A stretch of 64,000 bases of DNA, taken from Taeniopygia guttata. Taxonomy: Eukaryota; Chordata; Aves; Passeriformes; Estrildidae. Each line of letters opens with the position of its first letter. Position 1 is the stretch's first letter. The stretch is from positions 25,213,001-25,277,000 of the forward strand of contig NC_133064.1 in assembly GCF_048771995.1 (NCBI RefSeq), given 5' to 3'. This document shows, piece after piece, positions 43,049-53,454 of the stretch. The notes beneath the pieces were generated by a model. The model saw only the letters and a program-made list of their open reading frames with translations, was not told the origin of the DNA and searched no databases. A program made the translations under genes and the position numbers.

Positions 43049-43880
43049 TCCTGGCAATCCTGTAAGAATAAAGCAACATCCTATTCCTAGAGAAAGAAAA
43101 CTAGGATTAAAGCCTGAAATAGATAGGTTACTGGAAAAAGGGCTTTTAGAGCCCTGTATGTCACCCTAATTCAATATGTGGATGATTTACTAATTGCTAG
43201 AAAAGAGGAAGAGGCAGTAAGACAGGAAAGTATTAAATTACTAAACCTTTTAAACTTAAAGGGACTGAAAGTATCTAAATCTAAACTACAGTTTGTAGAA
43301 AAGGAAGTAAAATACTTGGGACATTACTTAAGCAGGGGAGTAAAAAGGATTGACCCCGAGAGAGTAAAAGGAATCCTCTCAATTCCACCCCCTAAAAATA
43401 AATGGCAGGTGCACCAATTATTAAGTTTAATTGGATATTGTAGGCAATGGATTGAAAATTATAGTCAAAAGGTCAAATTTCTTTATGATTTAAATAGACC
43501 CTTTTATTTGTTTATTAATACAGAAGGGGGAACTGCTTGTGGAGTTTTAACACAAGAATGGGCGGACAAAAAGAAACCTGTGGCATATCTCTCTAAATTG
43601 TTAGACCTAGTGAGTAGAGGGTGGCCAACATGCTTACAAGCGATAGTAGCTGCCGCCCTTTTGGTAAAAGAAGCTCATAAAATAACGTTTAATGGAAAAC
43701 TAAAAGTGTTATCTCCACATAATATTAGAGGAATCTTACAATAAAAAGCTTATAAGTGGATTACAGATTCTAAACTCCTCAAGTATGAAGAAACTGCAGT
43801 TCGGACCACAGAAGAAGGATGGACACATGCCAGCCGAGTAAAAGGACCAGTTAACAACACTGTAACACTGTGTGGCAAGT
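43049..43880 (+). pseudogene. pol: ERV-B pol remnants (RT, end of integrase)
   Basis: A short N-terminal RT piece (to about 43165) is followed abruptly by the YVDD catalytic motif at 43175-43186. The region normally lying between them, on the order of 150 codons, is deleted. An open frame then runs to 43744 through the thumb/connection region into the start of RNase H. A second deletion removes most of RNase H and integrase. Only a short piece resembling the integrase C-terminal end is seen near 43820-43850. The enzyme cannot be functional. Confidence 0.8.
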
Positions 43881-44159
43881 AACCAGTCCTCCAGGGGGAC
43901 CTGAAACTAAAACTACAGAAGAATTAAGGAACTCTTATCAGATTGAATACACATCAGACTTATTTAGACAATGGATTAATTAGTAATTCAAGTGTTAAAG
44001 TAGAATGCAAGAATCAAAATTGTAATTGTTATCCTTTTGTATGATATAATTGTAAGGTGTGTAGGGAAAGGTGGTGGTCACATTGCAACAGAGGGTATCC
44101 CCCAAGAGGAATTTGTAATTCTTGTTGGAAGATACAAAGAGAATTACAAATTGGGTATT

Positions 44160-45720
44160 AACTTGTAAGGTAACTAGTGGAGAAATCCAATTGGAATCTA
44201 AGGAGTGGTGGGAGAATTCTCTCAAAGGGTGTCCACCCAGGCTATTACTATTACCATATAAATGAGCCGAGCCCATTTGTGGTAGAGATCACAGAAGGCC
44301 TTTGCAGGAAAGACCTAAAAGGGGTTAGTTGTACAGCACCAGAGGTGAAGGACCAGAACTGGTGCTCGTATTGCAAAAGACAGGCCACTAGAGGGTATAA
44401 GTCCCCTCCTGAAGACCACTCTTGCTGCCAAGAAGATGGTACACCCCGTGGCTCGAAGCACCCGAGTCGACGGGGCAAGGCAGAGAAGTAAACAGCTGTG
44501 GAGGAAGGAGCCCTCAGGATAGAATATGCAAGCAATATTTGCAGAACTACCCCAAGACTGGTAGCAGCAAAGGCAAGAATGATTTTTGGGCTCAAAGATC
44601 CTTTGGTGGTAACCAGCTAATAGGGAAAGATAAATCAAAAGGGTATAATTGTTGCAGTGTGAGAAACCAGACCCCACATGCCATTTGCTTACTGTTTGTG
44701 ATTTCCCTTTGTGTATCTTGCAATACTGCAGAAGTAACAACTCATGAACCTTTTAAATGGACCTTAATGAAATTAGAAGATCAACAAGTTGCACAGATAG
44801 TAATTACCTCAGGGGCTCCGGGTTTCAAATGTGCCCTTTGTGATCTCATAGTAATGGATCCCTGTTTAAATTACTTGGGGTTTTATCTCTGTCCTAGCTT
44901 GAATCCAGGAAAAGGGTATTGCAATTCTCCCAGACAGTATTATTGTGCATACTGGGGATGTGAAACTATAGCCTCTGATTGGAAACCGGAGAGGGAGGAC
45001 CCTTACCTGCGAGTGAAATGGAGACCACCTGGGTGAACGCCTGCCCAACATGGTCGCGGGGGGGCATACTAGGCGAATACTTTGGGAATTGTGAGGGAAT
45101 ATATATATACATAACCAAACCTGAGGATCCCGGATGGTTGACAGGGAAGACTTGGGGAGTTAGATTATGGGAGCCAGGGACAGATCGTGGGGGACACATT
45201 TTAATTAAAAAGGAAGCAGTGTCCGAATCAGAACCTGTAGGACCTAACCCTGCATTATCAGAACCCGTAGGACCTAACCCTGCATTATTAGGGGGAGATA
45301 TTCCCCCTTCCCTAAAAGGAGAAGAAGAGAGTCAAAGTAACAATGGAACTCAAATCAATAACCCCCCACAGGAAAAACCCCAAGAGGATAATACACTCTG
45401 GAAGGTTATGAAAGCAAGTTATGGGGTTTTAAATAAAACCAGCCCAAAATTAACTGTTGGCTGTGTTACAATTTAAGACCACCATTTTATGAAGCCATAG
45501 GGATCACTGCAGAGCCCAAAAGAGTAAATGAAACTAATCCAGATCAGTGCCTCTGGAAAAAGGGTAAGGAGACAACACTGGGACTCACCTTGTCTCAGGT
45601 AACAGGGAAAGGGAGATATATAGGAAAAATCCCAACGCAAAAAGAACATCTTTGCGGGGTAATAGGAACTTTAGAAGATTTGAGGAGACCTGCTGATTGG
45701 CTATGTGTATGATCAATACA
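44160..45720 (+). pseudogene. env: ERV-B env, surface subunit (SU)
   Basis: A leader-like hydrophobic stretch near 44685-44720 (CLLFVISLCVSC) precedes a cysteine-rich SU domain. The frame at 44422-45036 carries it up to a PYLRVKW segment, then shifts to the frame ending at 45476, and shifts again. A 30-bp direct duplication sits near 45228-45290. Stops and shifts break it. The cysteine-rich pattern and the TM type point to a gammaretrovirus-like envelope. I describe it only as fragments. Confidence 0.75.
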
Positions 45721-46379
45721 CTATACCAGAGCATCATATAGCAAAGAGAGAACCCCTTACTGCGCTGACTATTGCAACTCTCCTAACCATCGGTGGGATA
45801 GGAGCAGGAACTGGGGTGGCTTCTCTAGCAAACTAACAAAAAGAGTTCAAAGCTCTCAGGCCTTCAGTAGACAAGGATTTAAGTAAGATTGAGCAAGCTA
45901 TTGATGGATTAATGAAATCACTCAGGTCCTTGTCTGAAGTGGTATTGCAAAACAGGAGAGGATTGGACTTATTGCTACTCCAACAAGGAGGATTGTGTGT
46001 GGCATTAAAAGAAGAATGCTGTGCATATGCAGATCATACAGGAGTTGTAATAGATGCAATGACAGAGTTAAGAAAAAGAATAGAACAGAGAAAATGTGAA
46101 AGGGAAGCCCAACAAAGCTGGTATAAATCATGGTTCAATCATGCTCCTTGGTTGACTACTTTGTTATCAACTATAGCTGGACTGTTATTGCTTGTAGTGT
46201 TAGGATTAACTTTTGGGCCATGTATATTTAATAAACTTATAGACATAGTGAAAGGATGCTTAGAAGCAGCACATTTAATGCTTGTAAGGGCAAAATATGA
46301 ACCAGTAGAAGAAATAGATGAAACCTTAATATTGAGTCAACAAGAGCTGCAGAGATTCAGTGAACAAAATGATAAATAG
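45721..46379 (+). pseudogene. env: ERV-B env, transmembrane subunit (TM)
   Basis: A fusion-peptide-like hydrophobic, Gly/Ala-rich segment near 45760-45835 ends at an in-frame TAA at 45834-45836. The following frame is open to 46379 (155 codons from 45912). It holds the region equivalent to the immunosuppressive domain, a CX6CC motif at 45996-46022, a membrane span at about 46143-46230 ([17 protein letters not shown]) and a cytoplasmic tail. CX6CC is typical of gammaretrovirus-type, covalently SU-linked TM proteins. The upstream stop and SU breaks prevent a full envelope. Confidence 0.85.
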
Positions 46380-46392
46380 AAAAAGGGGGGAA
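46379..46392 (+). other. ERV-B polypurine tract
   Basis: GAAAAAGGGGGGAA lies directly before the 3' LTR (TTGAGATAAAT). It is the expected plus-strand primer of reverse transcription and confirms orientation. Confidence 0.85.
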
Positions 46393-46393
46393 T

Positions 46394-46928
46394 TGAGATA
46401 AATAAATGGTCAAATTTGTTCACTGAACCAGGATGTGCCCGACCAAGTTCGTTGTGTAGATAAAGGAAATAGTGGTTAAGAAAGAACTGCTTGTGACATG
46501 TTTGCTGTGTAGATAAAGGGAATGACGGTTAAGAAAGAACTGCTTGTGACATGTTTGCTTAATTTGCTTGGTTGTGAACTGGTGTCTTAAGTTCCAGGGA
46601 GAAGTAGGAAACTCACCAAATAAGGAAAGGCCATGAAGGGGCTAGAAGAGGAAGATCACCAGCCTTCGTCCAGACGACCACCAGGAGGCAGAAAAAGACC
46701 CTCTAGCAACAGGAAGGACATGCGCAGAGTACACCTAGAAGGCCACGTCAACAGGAAATAATACTGTATAAAAAAGGACTGGAACTACGGCTCAGTTGCG
46801 TGCCGTGGTGGAGCGGAGACTCCCCGGCCGCCCAGCCCTGTATTTGCCCGTATTGCTTGCTTGCTAAATAATAAAATTTCTTTAATTAGATTATGACACA
46901 AATTGGTCCCGTGTCTTAACTTATTACA
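46394..46928 (+). repeat. ERV-B 3' LTR
   Basis: 535 bp, TGAGATAAAT to CTTATTACA. It contains two 53-bp U3 direct repeats (46454-46506 and 46507-46559), a GTATAAAAAAGG TATA-like box near 46766 and TAATAAAATTTC near 46869. It is uninterrupted, unlike the 5' LTR. Confidence 0.94.
46454..46559 (+). repeat. 53-bp tandem U3 repeat of ERV-B LTR
   Basis: Two head-to-tail copies, each GTGTAGATAAAGG ... CTGCTTGTGACATGTTTGCT, with only a few differences. U3 direct repeats of this size are the classical enhancer arrangement of gammaretroviral LTRs. An enhancer role is inferred from position only. Confidence 0.9.
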
Positions 46929-46933
46929 GGAGA

Positions 46934-47986
46934 TTTGTTAATATCTTAGGGGAGGCCCTTCACATCCACGCATTTCGTGGACTTCCAGCCGTGTTGGGCT
47001 TCTTTCCTGTAGATTTCCCCTTTCGCTTCTGTGAAGCTCCCCATCCCCTTTTCTCCACAGACTTTCCTAAATCCTCTTCCTTCGGGATGGCCACGGCCGA
47101 GCTGCCCCAAGCGTCCTGCCGGACACTGTTATTCTCCTTTGAGGATGGCATTGGCCGTGCCTCCCTGGCGAGATGCAGTGTACCCAGCACCCCCTCCCAA
47201 GATGGCGCTGGCCACGCTACTTGGAACCCATTTTCCCGTCATGACCCTTCTCTTCTGCCCAAGTTTTCCCGCCAGCCCAACCCCTCCCCCAATGGCCCTG
47301 CACCATCCTGCAGCGAGGCCAGCCCCTATTGGGGAGGACATGAGGTTGCATTAATCCCCCAGTCCTTCTTCTGGCCCCTCCTCTGCAGGAGGGATCGCGG
47401 GAGGGATCCTCCGTTAGAGGACCTTCCTTTGTAAGAGATCTTTCCCCCTTTGGGGGGGGGGGGGGGAGGCTTCGAAGGGAGCGGAGCTGGAAACCCTGGA
47501 CCAGGGCTCCACTATCCCATCTCCTAAATGTACCTTGCCCAAAGTTCCCTTGTTATTTCAATACAACTTTTCCCCATTGCTTGTGATAATTTGAAAATAA
47601 TTTACATGATTGAGTTATATCTTATAGAAGGAAAGATCATCCTCTCTAATTGCTGCCAAAAATGCTATGCCAACTTCGCAATCAAATTATCAAATTGGAG
47701 AAACCATGTTGCTGTTCGCTGCTTCAGCTCTGCTAGAATTCAAAAACCACAAGCATCGCATCATGAATCCTGCTTCCATCCTCGACACAGAATGTGTTTA
47801 TGATAATTTTGTACCCTTTATCTTAAATTGTAAACTGAAAAAGATTTTTGCCCCATGCAGTGTAACTATGATTAGTGTATCACTTTCTGATGTCTCTCGA
47901 CTTACATTTTCTCAGTAATTTGTAACGTTGCTAATTTGCTTTTACCTCAGAACTCCCTTTCCTTTATGTAAAGCCAAAGAGGGAGT
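46934..47986 (+). other. ERV-A internal region downstream of ERV-B
   Basis: Begins right after the ERV-B TSD copy. The first 500 bp are GC-rich, with several GATGGC motifs (CCAAGATGGCGCTGG near 47202). A 147-codon frame at 46991-47434 has no recognised similarity. A G-run lies at 47453-47466. The rest (47520-47940) is AT-richer with no retroviral motif, and it ends in AAAGAGGGAG before the 3' LTR. Confidence 0.5.
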
Positions 47987-48448
47987 TGTGGGGAATTTTA
48001 ATTTTTCTTCCCCCCCACCCATGCCTACCCCTCCCCCTCCCCGCACGTTGCCTTTTGTCCAGGACCCTACCCCTCCCCCTCGCCACGCAGTCGGCTCCCA
48101 CACCCCTCCCCGCCGTTCCCATCCCCGCCCCCCGTCCCCGTCCCCGTGGTCTCCTGCCTTCCCAGGGGGTTTTCCCTGCCCCTGTCCTATCCTTATTGGC
48201 CGCGGTTCCATTTCCCCCCCCCTCCCCCAGTTCGGGGGTTATATCTGAGACCCCGCGAGTGCCCCCAGCATCTCGGCTGCACGCATTCACAATAAACACA
48301 TGTATGCACCTGAGCCCCGTGTCGCGATCCGTCTGTCCCCGGGGTGAAGCTGAACTCGCAGAGCGTAAGGGGAAAGCGGCGTTTGCCTCTCCCCCTCCTC
48401 CCCCCGCGCTCCGCCGGCGCCCGCTCAGGCCGGTCTCGCACGGCAACA
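47987..48448 (+). repeat. ERV-A 3' LTR
   Basis: 462 bp, TGTGGGGAATTTTAATTTT to CTCGCACGGCAACA. TATA-like GGTTATATCTG is at 48237, and AATAAACACATG is at 48292. It closely matches the 5' LTR at 38330 and, more distantly, the reversed copy at 63700-64000. Confidence 0.93.
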
Positions 48449-48499
48449 AACTGCCATACAGATGGCAAATGAATACATCTTGCTTCTCAGTGTGGGACA

Positions 48500-48778
48500 A
48501 CCAAAGAGAAGAGATCAGTGTCTGCCCCTCCTTTTTCCCTCATGAGGAAGTTGTAGAGTGCGATCAGGTCTCTTCTCAGCCTTTTCTTCTCCAGGCTGAA
48601 CAGACCAAGCAACCTCAACTGTTCCTCCTAAGGGTTCCCCTCAGGGCCCTTCACCATCTTTATTTCCCTCCTCTGGATGCTCTCTAATAGCTTAATGTCT
48701 TTCTTATATTCTAGTGCCCAAAATTGCACACAATATTCAAGGTGAGGCTGCACCAGTGCAGAGCAGGACAATCCCTTC
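48500..48778 (-). mobile_element. Split CR1, piece 2
   Basis: Resumes at ACCAAAGAGAAGAGATCAGTG, the continuation of piece 1 (37745), and runs to GACAATCCCTTC. The next piece starts at 49854. Confidence 0.92.
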
Positions 48779-49853
48779 TGTTGTGGTTTGAGACTGACCA
48801 AATGCCAGGCACCTACGAGAGTCGCTTGCTCACCCTCCCCTGCCAAAGCTGGGTAGAGAGAAAAAAATTTAACTAAGGGTTCATGAGATAAGGACTGTGA
48901 CAAAACACTTCAAGGGCAAAACAGGCTCAACTTAAGGTTGCAAAGTGAATTTATTACTAACAGAATCAGAGGGAGGAGGAATATGAGAAGTAAAATAAGC
49001 CCTTAAAACACCTTTTTCCCCCCATCCCCTCCTTCCTTCCCACCAACAGTGCATGGAGACAGGGCATGGGGTTTTTTTTCTCGGTCAGTTCATCTCCAAG
49101 ATTTTCTTCTGCTGCTCTGGGAAACGAGTCCTTCCCCTGTGAGACTGTGGGGTCCCTCCCACAGGAGACAGTCCTCCGTGAACTTCTCCAGTGTGGGCCC
49201 ACTCATACAAGCATCAGCCTTACTACACCTGCTGCAATGTGAATTCCCTCCCATGGGAAAACAGTCCTTCCAAAACTGCTCTGACATGGGTCTATCTTTC
49301 CATGGGGGGCAGTCCTCCAAGGACAGGCTGCTCCAGCCTGGAAGCGGGGGCTCCCTCTCTCCACCGGGTCTCCCACTGGATCACAGCCTCCTCCAAGAAT
49401 CCACCCATTTTGGTGTGAGCACCACCCTCACAGGCTGTGGGTGGATATCTGCATCCCCTGTGGACCCATGGGCTGCAGGGGGACAACCTGTTTCACCATG
49501 GTCTTCTCTACGGCCTGCAGAGGAATCCCGGCTCCAGCACCTGGAGCACCTCCTCCCCCTCCTTCACCACTGACCTTGGTGTCACCATGTGATTTTCCCT
49601 CACATTTTCACCTCCTCCTCTAACTAGAAGAAAATAACTGTGTGACTTTGTTTTTATTTTCTTCTTAAATATGTAATCACAGAGGCATTACCAGCCTCTC
49701 TCAGTGGCCCAGTTTTGGCCAGCAGCATGTCCATCTTCAGAACCATCAAGGATTGGCTTGGCTGGACATGGTGGAAGCTTCCAGCAGCTTCTCACAGAAG
49801 CCGCCTCTGTGTCCCCCCTGCTACCAAAAACCCGGCCATGCCAAACTAATACA
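48779..49853 (-). mobile_element. ERVL-type solo LTR in CR1
   Basis: The plus strand starts TGTTGTGGTTTGAGACTG and ends CCAAACTAATACA, 1075 bp. The 5-bp flanks CCTTC and CCCTC differ by one base, and the CR1 reads through continuously when it is disregarded. Reversed AATAAA is near 48949 and reversed TATA (TTAAATATG) near 49666. It is the same family as 17761-18856. Confidence 0.9.
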
Positions 49854-52073
49854 CCCTCCCCTGACTGGCTGGCAATGCTGTGCCTGATGTACCCCAGGAC
49901 ATGGGTGACCCTCTTAGCTGCGAGGGCACACTGCTGACACATAATCAACTTTCCGTTGACCAGGACTCCCTGGCAGTGATTTCCAGCATCTCAGTCTCTA
50001 GTCTGTCTGTACATCCAAGGTTGCCCTGTCCCAGGTGCAGAGTCCAGCACTTCTCCATGTTGAACTTCATATGGTTGGTAATTACCCAACTCTCTAAATT
50101 GTTGACGTCTATTTGCAGAGCCTCCCAGACTTTGAGAGAGTTGACAGCTCCTCATAGTTTTCGATCATCTGTGAACTTGCTTAGTATCCTTTCCAGTCCT
50201 GTGTCCAGGTCATTAATGAAGATGTTGAAGAGCTCAGGGCCGAGGATAGAGCCCTGTGGAACCCCACTAGTGACAGGCCGCCAGTCTGATGTCACCCCAT
50301 TCACTATAACCCCTTGTGCCCCACCCGTGAGCCAGTTGCTCACCCAATCACATGATGTGTTTATCCAGCTGGGGGCTGGACATTTTGTCCAGAAGGATCC
50401 TGGGAGAGACAGTATCAAAAGCTTTACTGAAATCCAAAAAAATGACATCAACTCGCTTTCCTTGATCAACCAGGTGGATTGCATTGTCATAAAAGGAAAT
50501 CAGATTTGATAAGCAGGACTTTCCTCTCATGAAGCCATGCTGGCTGTGACCAATGACTGTATTGTCCTTCAGGTGTTTTTCAATACCTCCCAGAATAATC
50601 TTCTCCATAACTTAAATAGGCACTGAAGTGAGACTAACAGGCCTGTAGTTTCCAGGGTCCTCTGTCTTGCCCTTCTTGAAAATCAGGACAACGTTCACCA
50701 ACTTCCACTCAGCTGGGACCTCTCTGGATTCCCAAGACTGCTCAAAAATCATTGAGAGAGGTTTTCTGATGACAGCAGCCAGTTCCTTCAGGATTCTTGG
50801 ATTAATCTTATCAGGCCTCATAGATTTGTAGGGATCCATCTGGAGCAGCTGATCCCACACAATTTCCAGGTTGACTGGAAGTTGAACATTCTCACAGTCA
50901 TGGTCCTCCAGCTCAGGGCTCTGAGACCCCCTTGGTCTGTCATCCATATTGAAGACAGAGGCAAAGAATGCATTAAACATCTCTGCCTTGTCTCTGTCCC
51001 TTTTTCTCAGGTGACCATCCTCATCCTGTAATGGGCCCATGTTATTTTTACACTGTGTATTGACATTAACATATTTTAAAAAACACTTTTTATTATCCCC
51101 CACAGTTCAGGCCACCTCCAACTCCAGTTGAACCATGGCGAAATGAATTTTCTCCCCACCATGGCAAGCAATATTTCTATTCTTTCCATGTCTCCTGACC
51201 TTGTTTCCACTGGGCACACACCTCCCTTTTTTGCCTTATTTCTAAGAGAAAATTCCTGTTCAGCCAAGCGGACTTTCTATGCTGCCTGTTTGACTTCTGA
51301 TATTTAGGAATTGCCTCCTCCTGTGCCCTTAGAAAGTGAGGTTTAAAAAGTGACCAGCACTGATGGACCTCAGCACCTGCAAAAACATTTCCCATTGTGA
51401 CCTAACTCACTAGTTCCCTGAGCAGCCTGAAGTCTGCTCTCCTCATGTCCAGAGTTAAGGTTTTGCTGGCACTTTTCCTCCTGCAAACAGAGATTTTAAA
51501 CTCAGTTGCTTCATGTTCACTGGGGTCAAGATGGCCACCAATCTCCACTTTGCTCACGAGATCCACTCTGTTGACAAGGAGTAGATCAAGGAAGGCATCT
51601 TTCTGGGTTGGCTCCCTTAGGACCTGTTCCATAAAGTTGTCAGCCAGGTTTTTTAGGAATCTTCTGGTCTGGGTTGTACCAGCTTTGTGATGCTCCCAGT
51701 TAATTTCTAGCAAGTTGGAAGTCCCCCATAAGGACAAAGGGAGTTGACTTGGAAGCATCCCTTAGTTCCTCAAAGAATAATTCATCGTCATCCTCATCAT
51801 CCTGGCTAGGCGGTCTATAGTAGACTCCTATGATAACATCTGCATTATTTCTTTGCCTCTTGATTCTTATCCAGAGGGTCTCAACTGCACCACTGCCAAC
51901 TGTGAGCTCCATATATTCTAACCCTTCTATTACATTCAGTGCCACCCGTCTGCCTCTTCTGCCCTGCCAATCCCTCCTGAAGAGCCTGTAACCGTCCAAC
52001 AGGGCACTCCAGTTGCAAGACTCATCCCACCAGGTTTCACTTATGCCAATGACTTCAAATCTCTTTGACTGGG
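49854..52073 (-). mobile_element. Split CR1, piece 3 (ORF2)
   Basis: The main ORF2 part of the split CR1. Minus-strand frames carry reverse transcriptase pieces at 50152-50490 ([18 protein letters not shown]), 50348-50608 ([12 protein letters not shown]) and 50612-51103 (ending GNYRPVSLTSVPI), and an endonuclease piece at 51700-52122 (ETWWDESCNW). It is one of the better preserved CR1 copies here but is broken by frameshifts and insertions. It stops at TTTGACTGGG, where the family E LTR is inserted. Confidence 0.93.
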
Positions 52074-52657
52074 TGTAGTGGTTTTGGTTCGTCAATTTGA
52101 GATTTCCTGGCCAACACACCAAAGAGTGTGGCGGGTTCAGTGCTGGCCAATCACCAATGCACTCACTTCCTGCTGTGAGATAGGATTAGGAGAAAGACAA
52201 AGCAGGCTCAAAACTTTAAAAGGGTATAAAGAAAAATTTATTAACAGTAACTAAAAGAAAGAGTAATAAGAATCAGAACAAAACCTTCAGAACACTTCTC
52301 CTCCACAATCTTTTCTTTCCCACTGACAATGTAAAGAAACAAAACCTAAAATCAGTCAGTTTACCACCTCTAGAATAGTCTTTCTTCAGTTCACTTAGGA
52401 GAGAAGTCCCTCTTGTTAATGTTATGGAGACTTCTCCACGAGGAAAAAAAATAGTTCTCTTGTGGCTCTCAATTTGTCACTAATAGCAGCTGCCCAGGGA
52501 AATCTGCACTCATGAAGTCCCTCCCATTTTCCACAAGCTTTTCCCACAGCTGTGTTTATGGGCCATGTCAACTTATGGTGTACTGTTTTAAAGATGAGCT
52601 GTTCAAATCCAGAAGTTCTCATTATCTACCTCTAAAGTCATCTTAATCTCTGGGAAT

Positions 52658-53331
52658 TTTATGAACAAAACAGCCTGGCTGGGACACTTGGCTTGGGCTA
52701 AGTACTGACATTGAAATGTTAATTAGCTAATTGTTCCTGGGAATCACCTACCTCCCCCCACCCTCACTACCATTCTAGGACTGGGATGCAAAATAATCCA
52801 GTGGAATCATGGGAGGGGGTTTTGGGGATGAAAAACACCGCTAAATGGAAAAGATGGGCACAGTGGAGGGGGCTGGATGGGTGTGCTGGTTGGGGAAAAG
52901 GGAACCCCATCCCTAGTCTGTGTTTGACCTGTCACCATAACCTACAGAGGACCAGACTAGACTGGGCTGTGGGAAGCAGGAGCAAAGCACACACACATTT
53001 CCTGGTGTTACCAGGAGGGAAGGAGAGGGATAGCAGCTGCTGGACTTCGGCAGCAGGCTCTGCACATCCCCTCACCCTGCGGCTACCAGTGTGCCAGGAG
53101 GAAAGGGGAGAGGACGGTCTGCTGGGACTTCAGATACAGACTGCACACCTCTTCACCTCCAGCTACCAGCATGCCACGGGGACTCCAGGGACAGACTCTG
53201 CATGCCTGCTCACCCTTTGGCTACCGGAGGAGCTACAACAGCGGGGGTGAGCTCCTTGTTGAGCCCCCTGCCGAGCTGACTTTTAATTAAAGAGCTGACT
53301 ATTAATAAAGGCATAGACCCTGTTCATTTCA
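52658..53331 (+). mobile_element. Solo LTR, family C copy 2
   Basis: It starts TTTATGAACAAAACAGCC (first bases lost) and ends TGTTCATTTCA. Flanks GGAAT and GGAAC give a 5-bp TSD with one change. Nearly identical to copy 1 at 39559-40193, but retains the CTGCACACCTCTTCACCTCC block missing there. Confidence 0.9.
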
Positions 53332-53454
53332 GGAACAGAGGCCTTCTTTTCCTGGAGGCACAGGACCACTCTTGTCCCCTCTGTTCAAACTTCTCACAGG
53401 ATCACAGCTACTTTAACATCTGCTTACTTTGGCATGGAGGCCTTTGCTCGATAT

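Larger units (their letters stand above)
39458..46928 (+). mobile_element. Provirus ERV-B (gammaretrovirus-like, defective)
   Basis: Bounded by a perfect 5-bp TSD GGAGA at 39453-39457 and 46929-46933, inside ERV-A. The order is 5' LTR, tRNA-His-type primer site, gag, pro, pol fragments, env, polypurine tract, 3' LTR. The LTRs differ at roughly a dozen positions over about 535 bp by eye, so it is younger than most neighbours but not recent. Coding parts are broken by stops, frameshifts, two large pol deletions, and solo LTR insertions in the 5' LTR and gag. It cannot make a complete set of virion proteins. Confidence 0.93.
38330..48448 (+). mobile_element. Provirus ERV-A (non-coding, two LTRs)
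   Basis: Bounded by a perfect 6-bp TSD, AACTGC, at 38324-38329 and 48449-48454. The paired LTRs are at 38330 and 47987-48448. Between them lies a leader (about 38776-39457), then the nested provirus ERV-B, then about 1 kb of internal DNA (46934-47986) ending in a purine-rich AAAGAGGGAG tract just before the 3' LTR. No gag, pol or env signature was recognised in its own sequence. Without ERV-B it would be about 2.65 kb. A 6-bp TSD is typical of ERVK or alpharetrovirus-type integrases. Confidence 0.87.
37746..48499 (-). mobile_element. Solo LTR, family G copy 2, split by provirus ERV-A
   Basis: The pieces are 37746-38329 and 48455-48499. It starts TGTCTTGGTTTGG and ends CAGTGTGGGACA. Flanks ACCAC and ACCAA give a 5-bp TSD with one change. 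The join across ERV-A restores the order seen in the complete copy at 31656-32320 (reversed): AGAAGACAACTGC followed by CATACAGATGGCAAATG. Confidence 0.9.

Noticed and set aside
45912..46379. An intact, domesticated env (syncytin-like) gene
   Set aside because: Only the TM part is open. An in-frame stop lies just after the fusion-peptide-like segment, and SU is broken by frameshifts, so a full-length envelope is not encoded.
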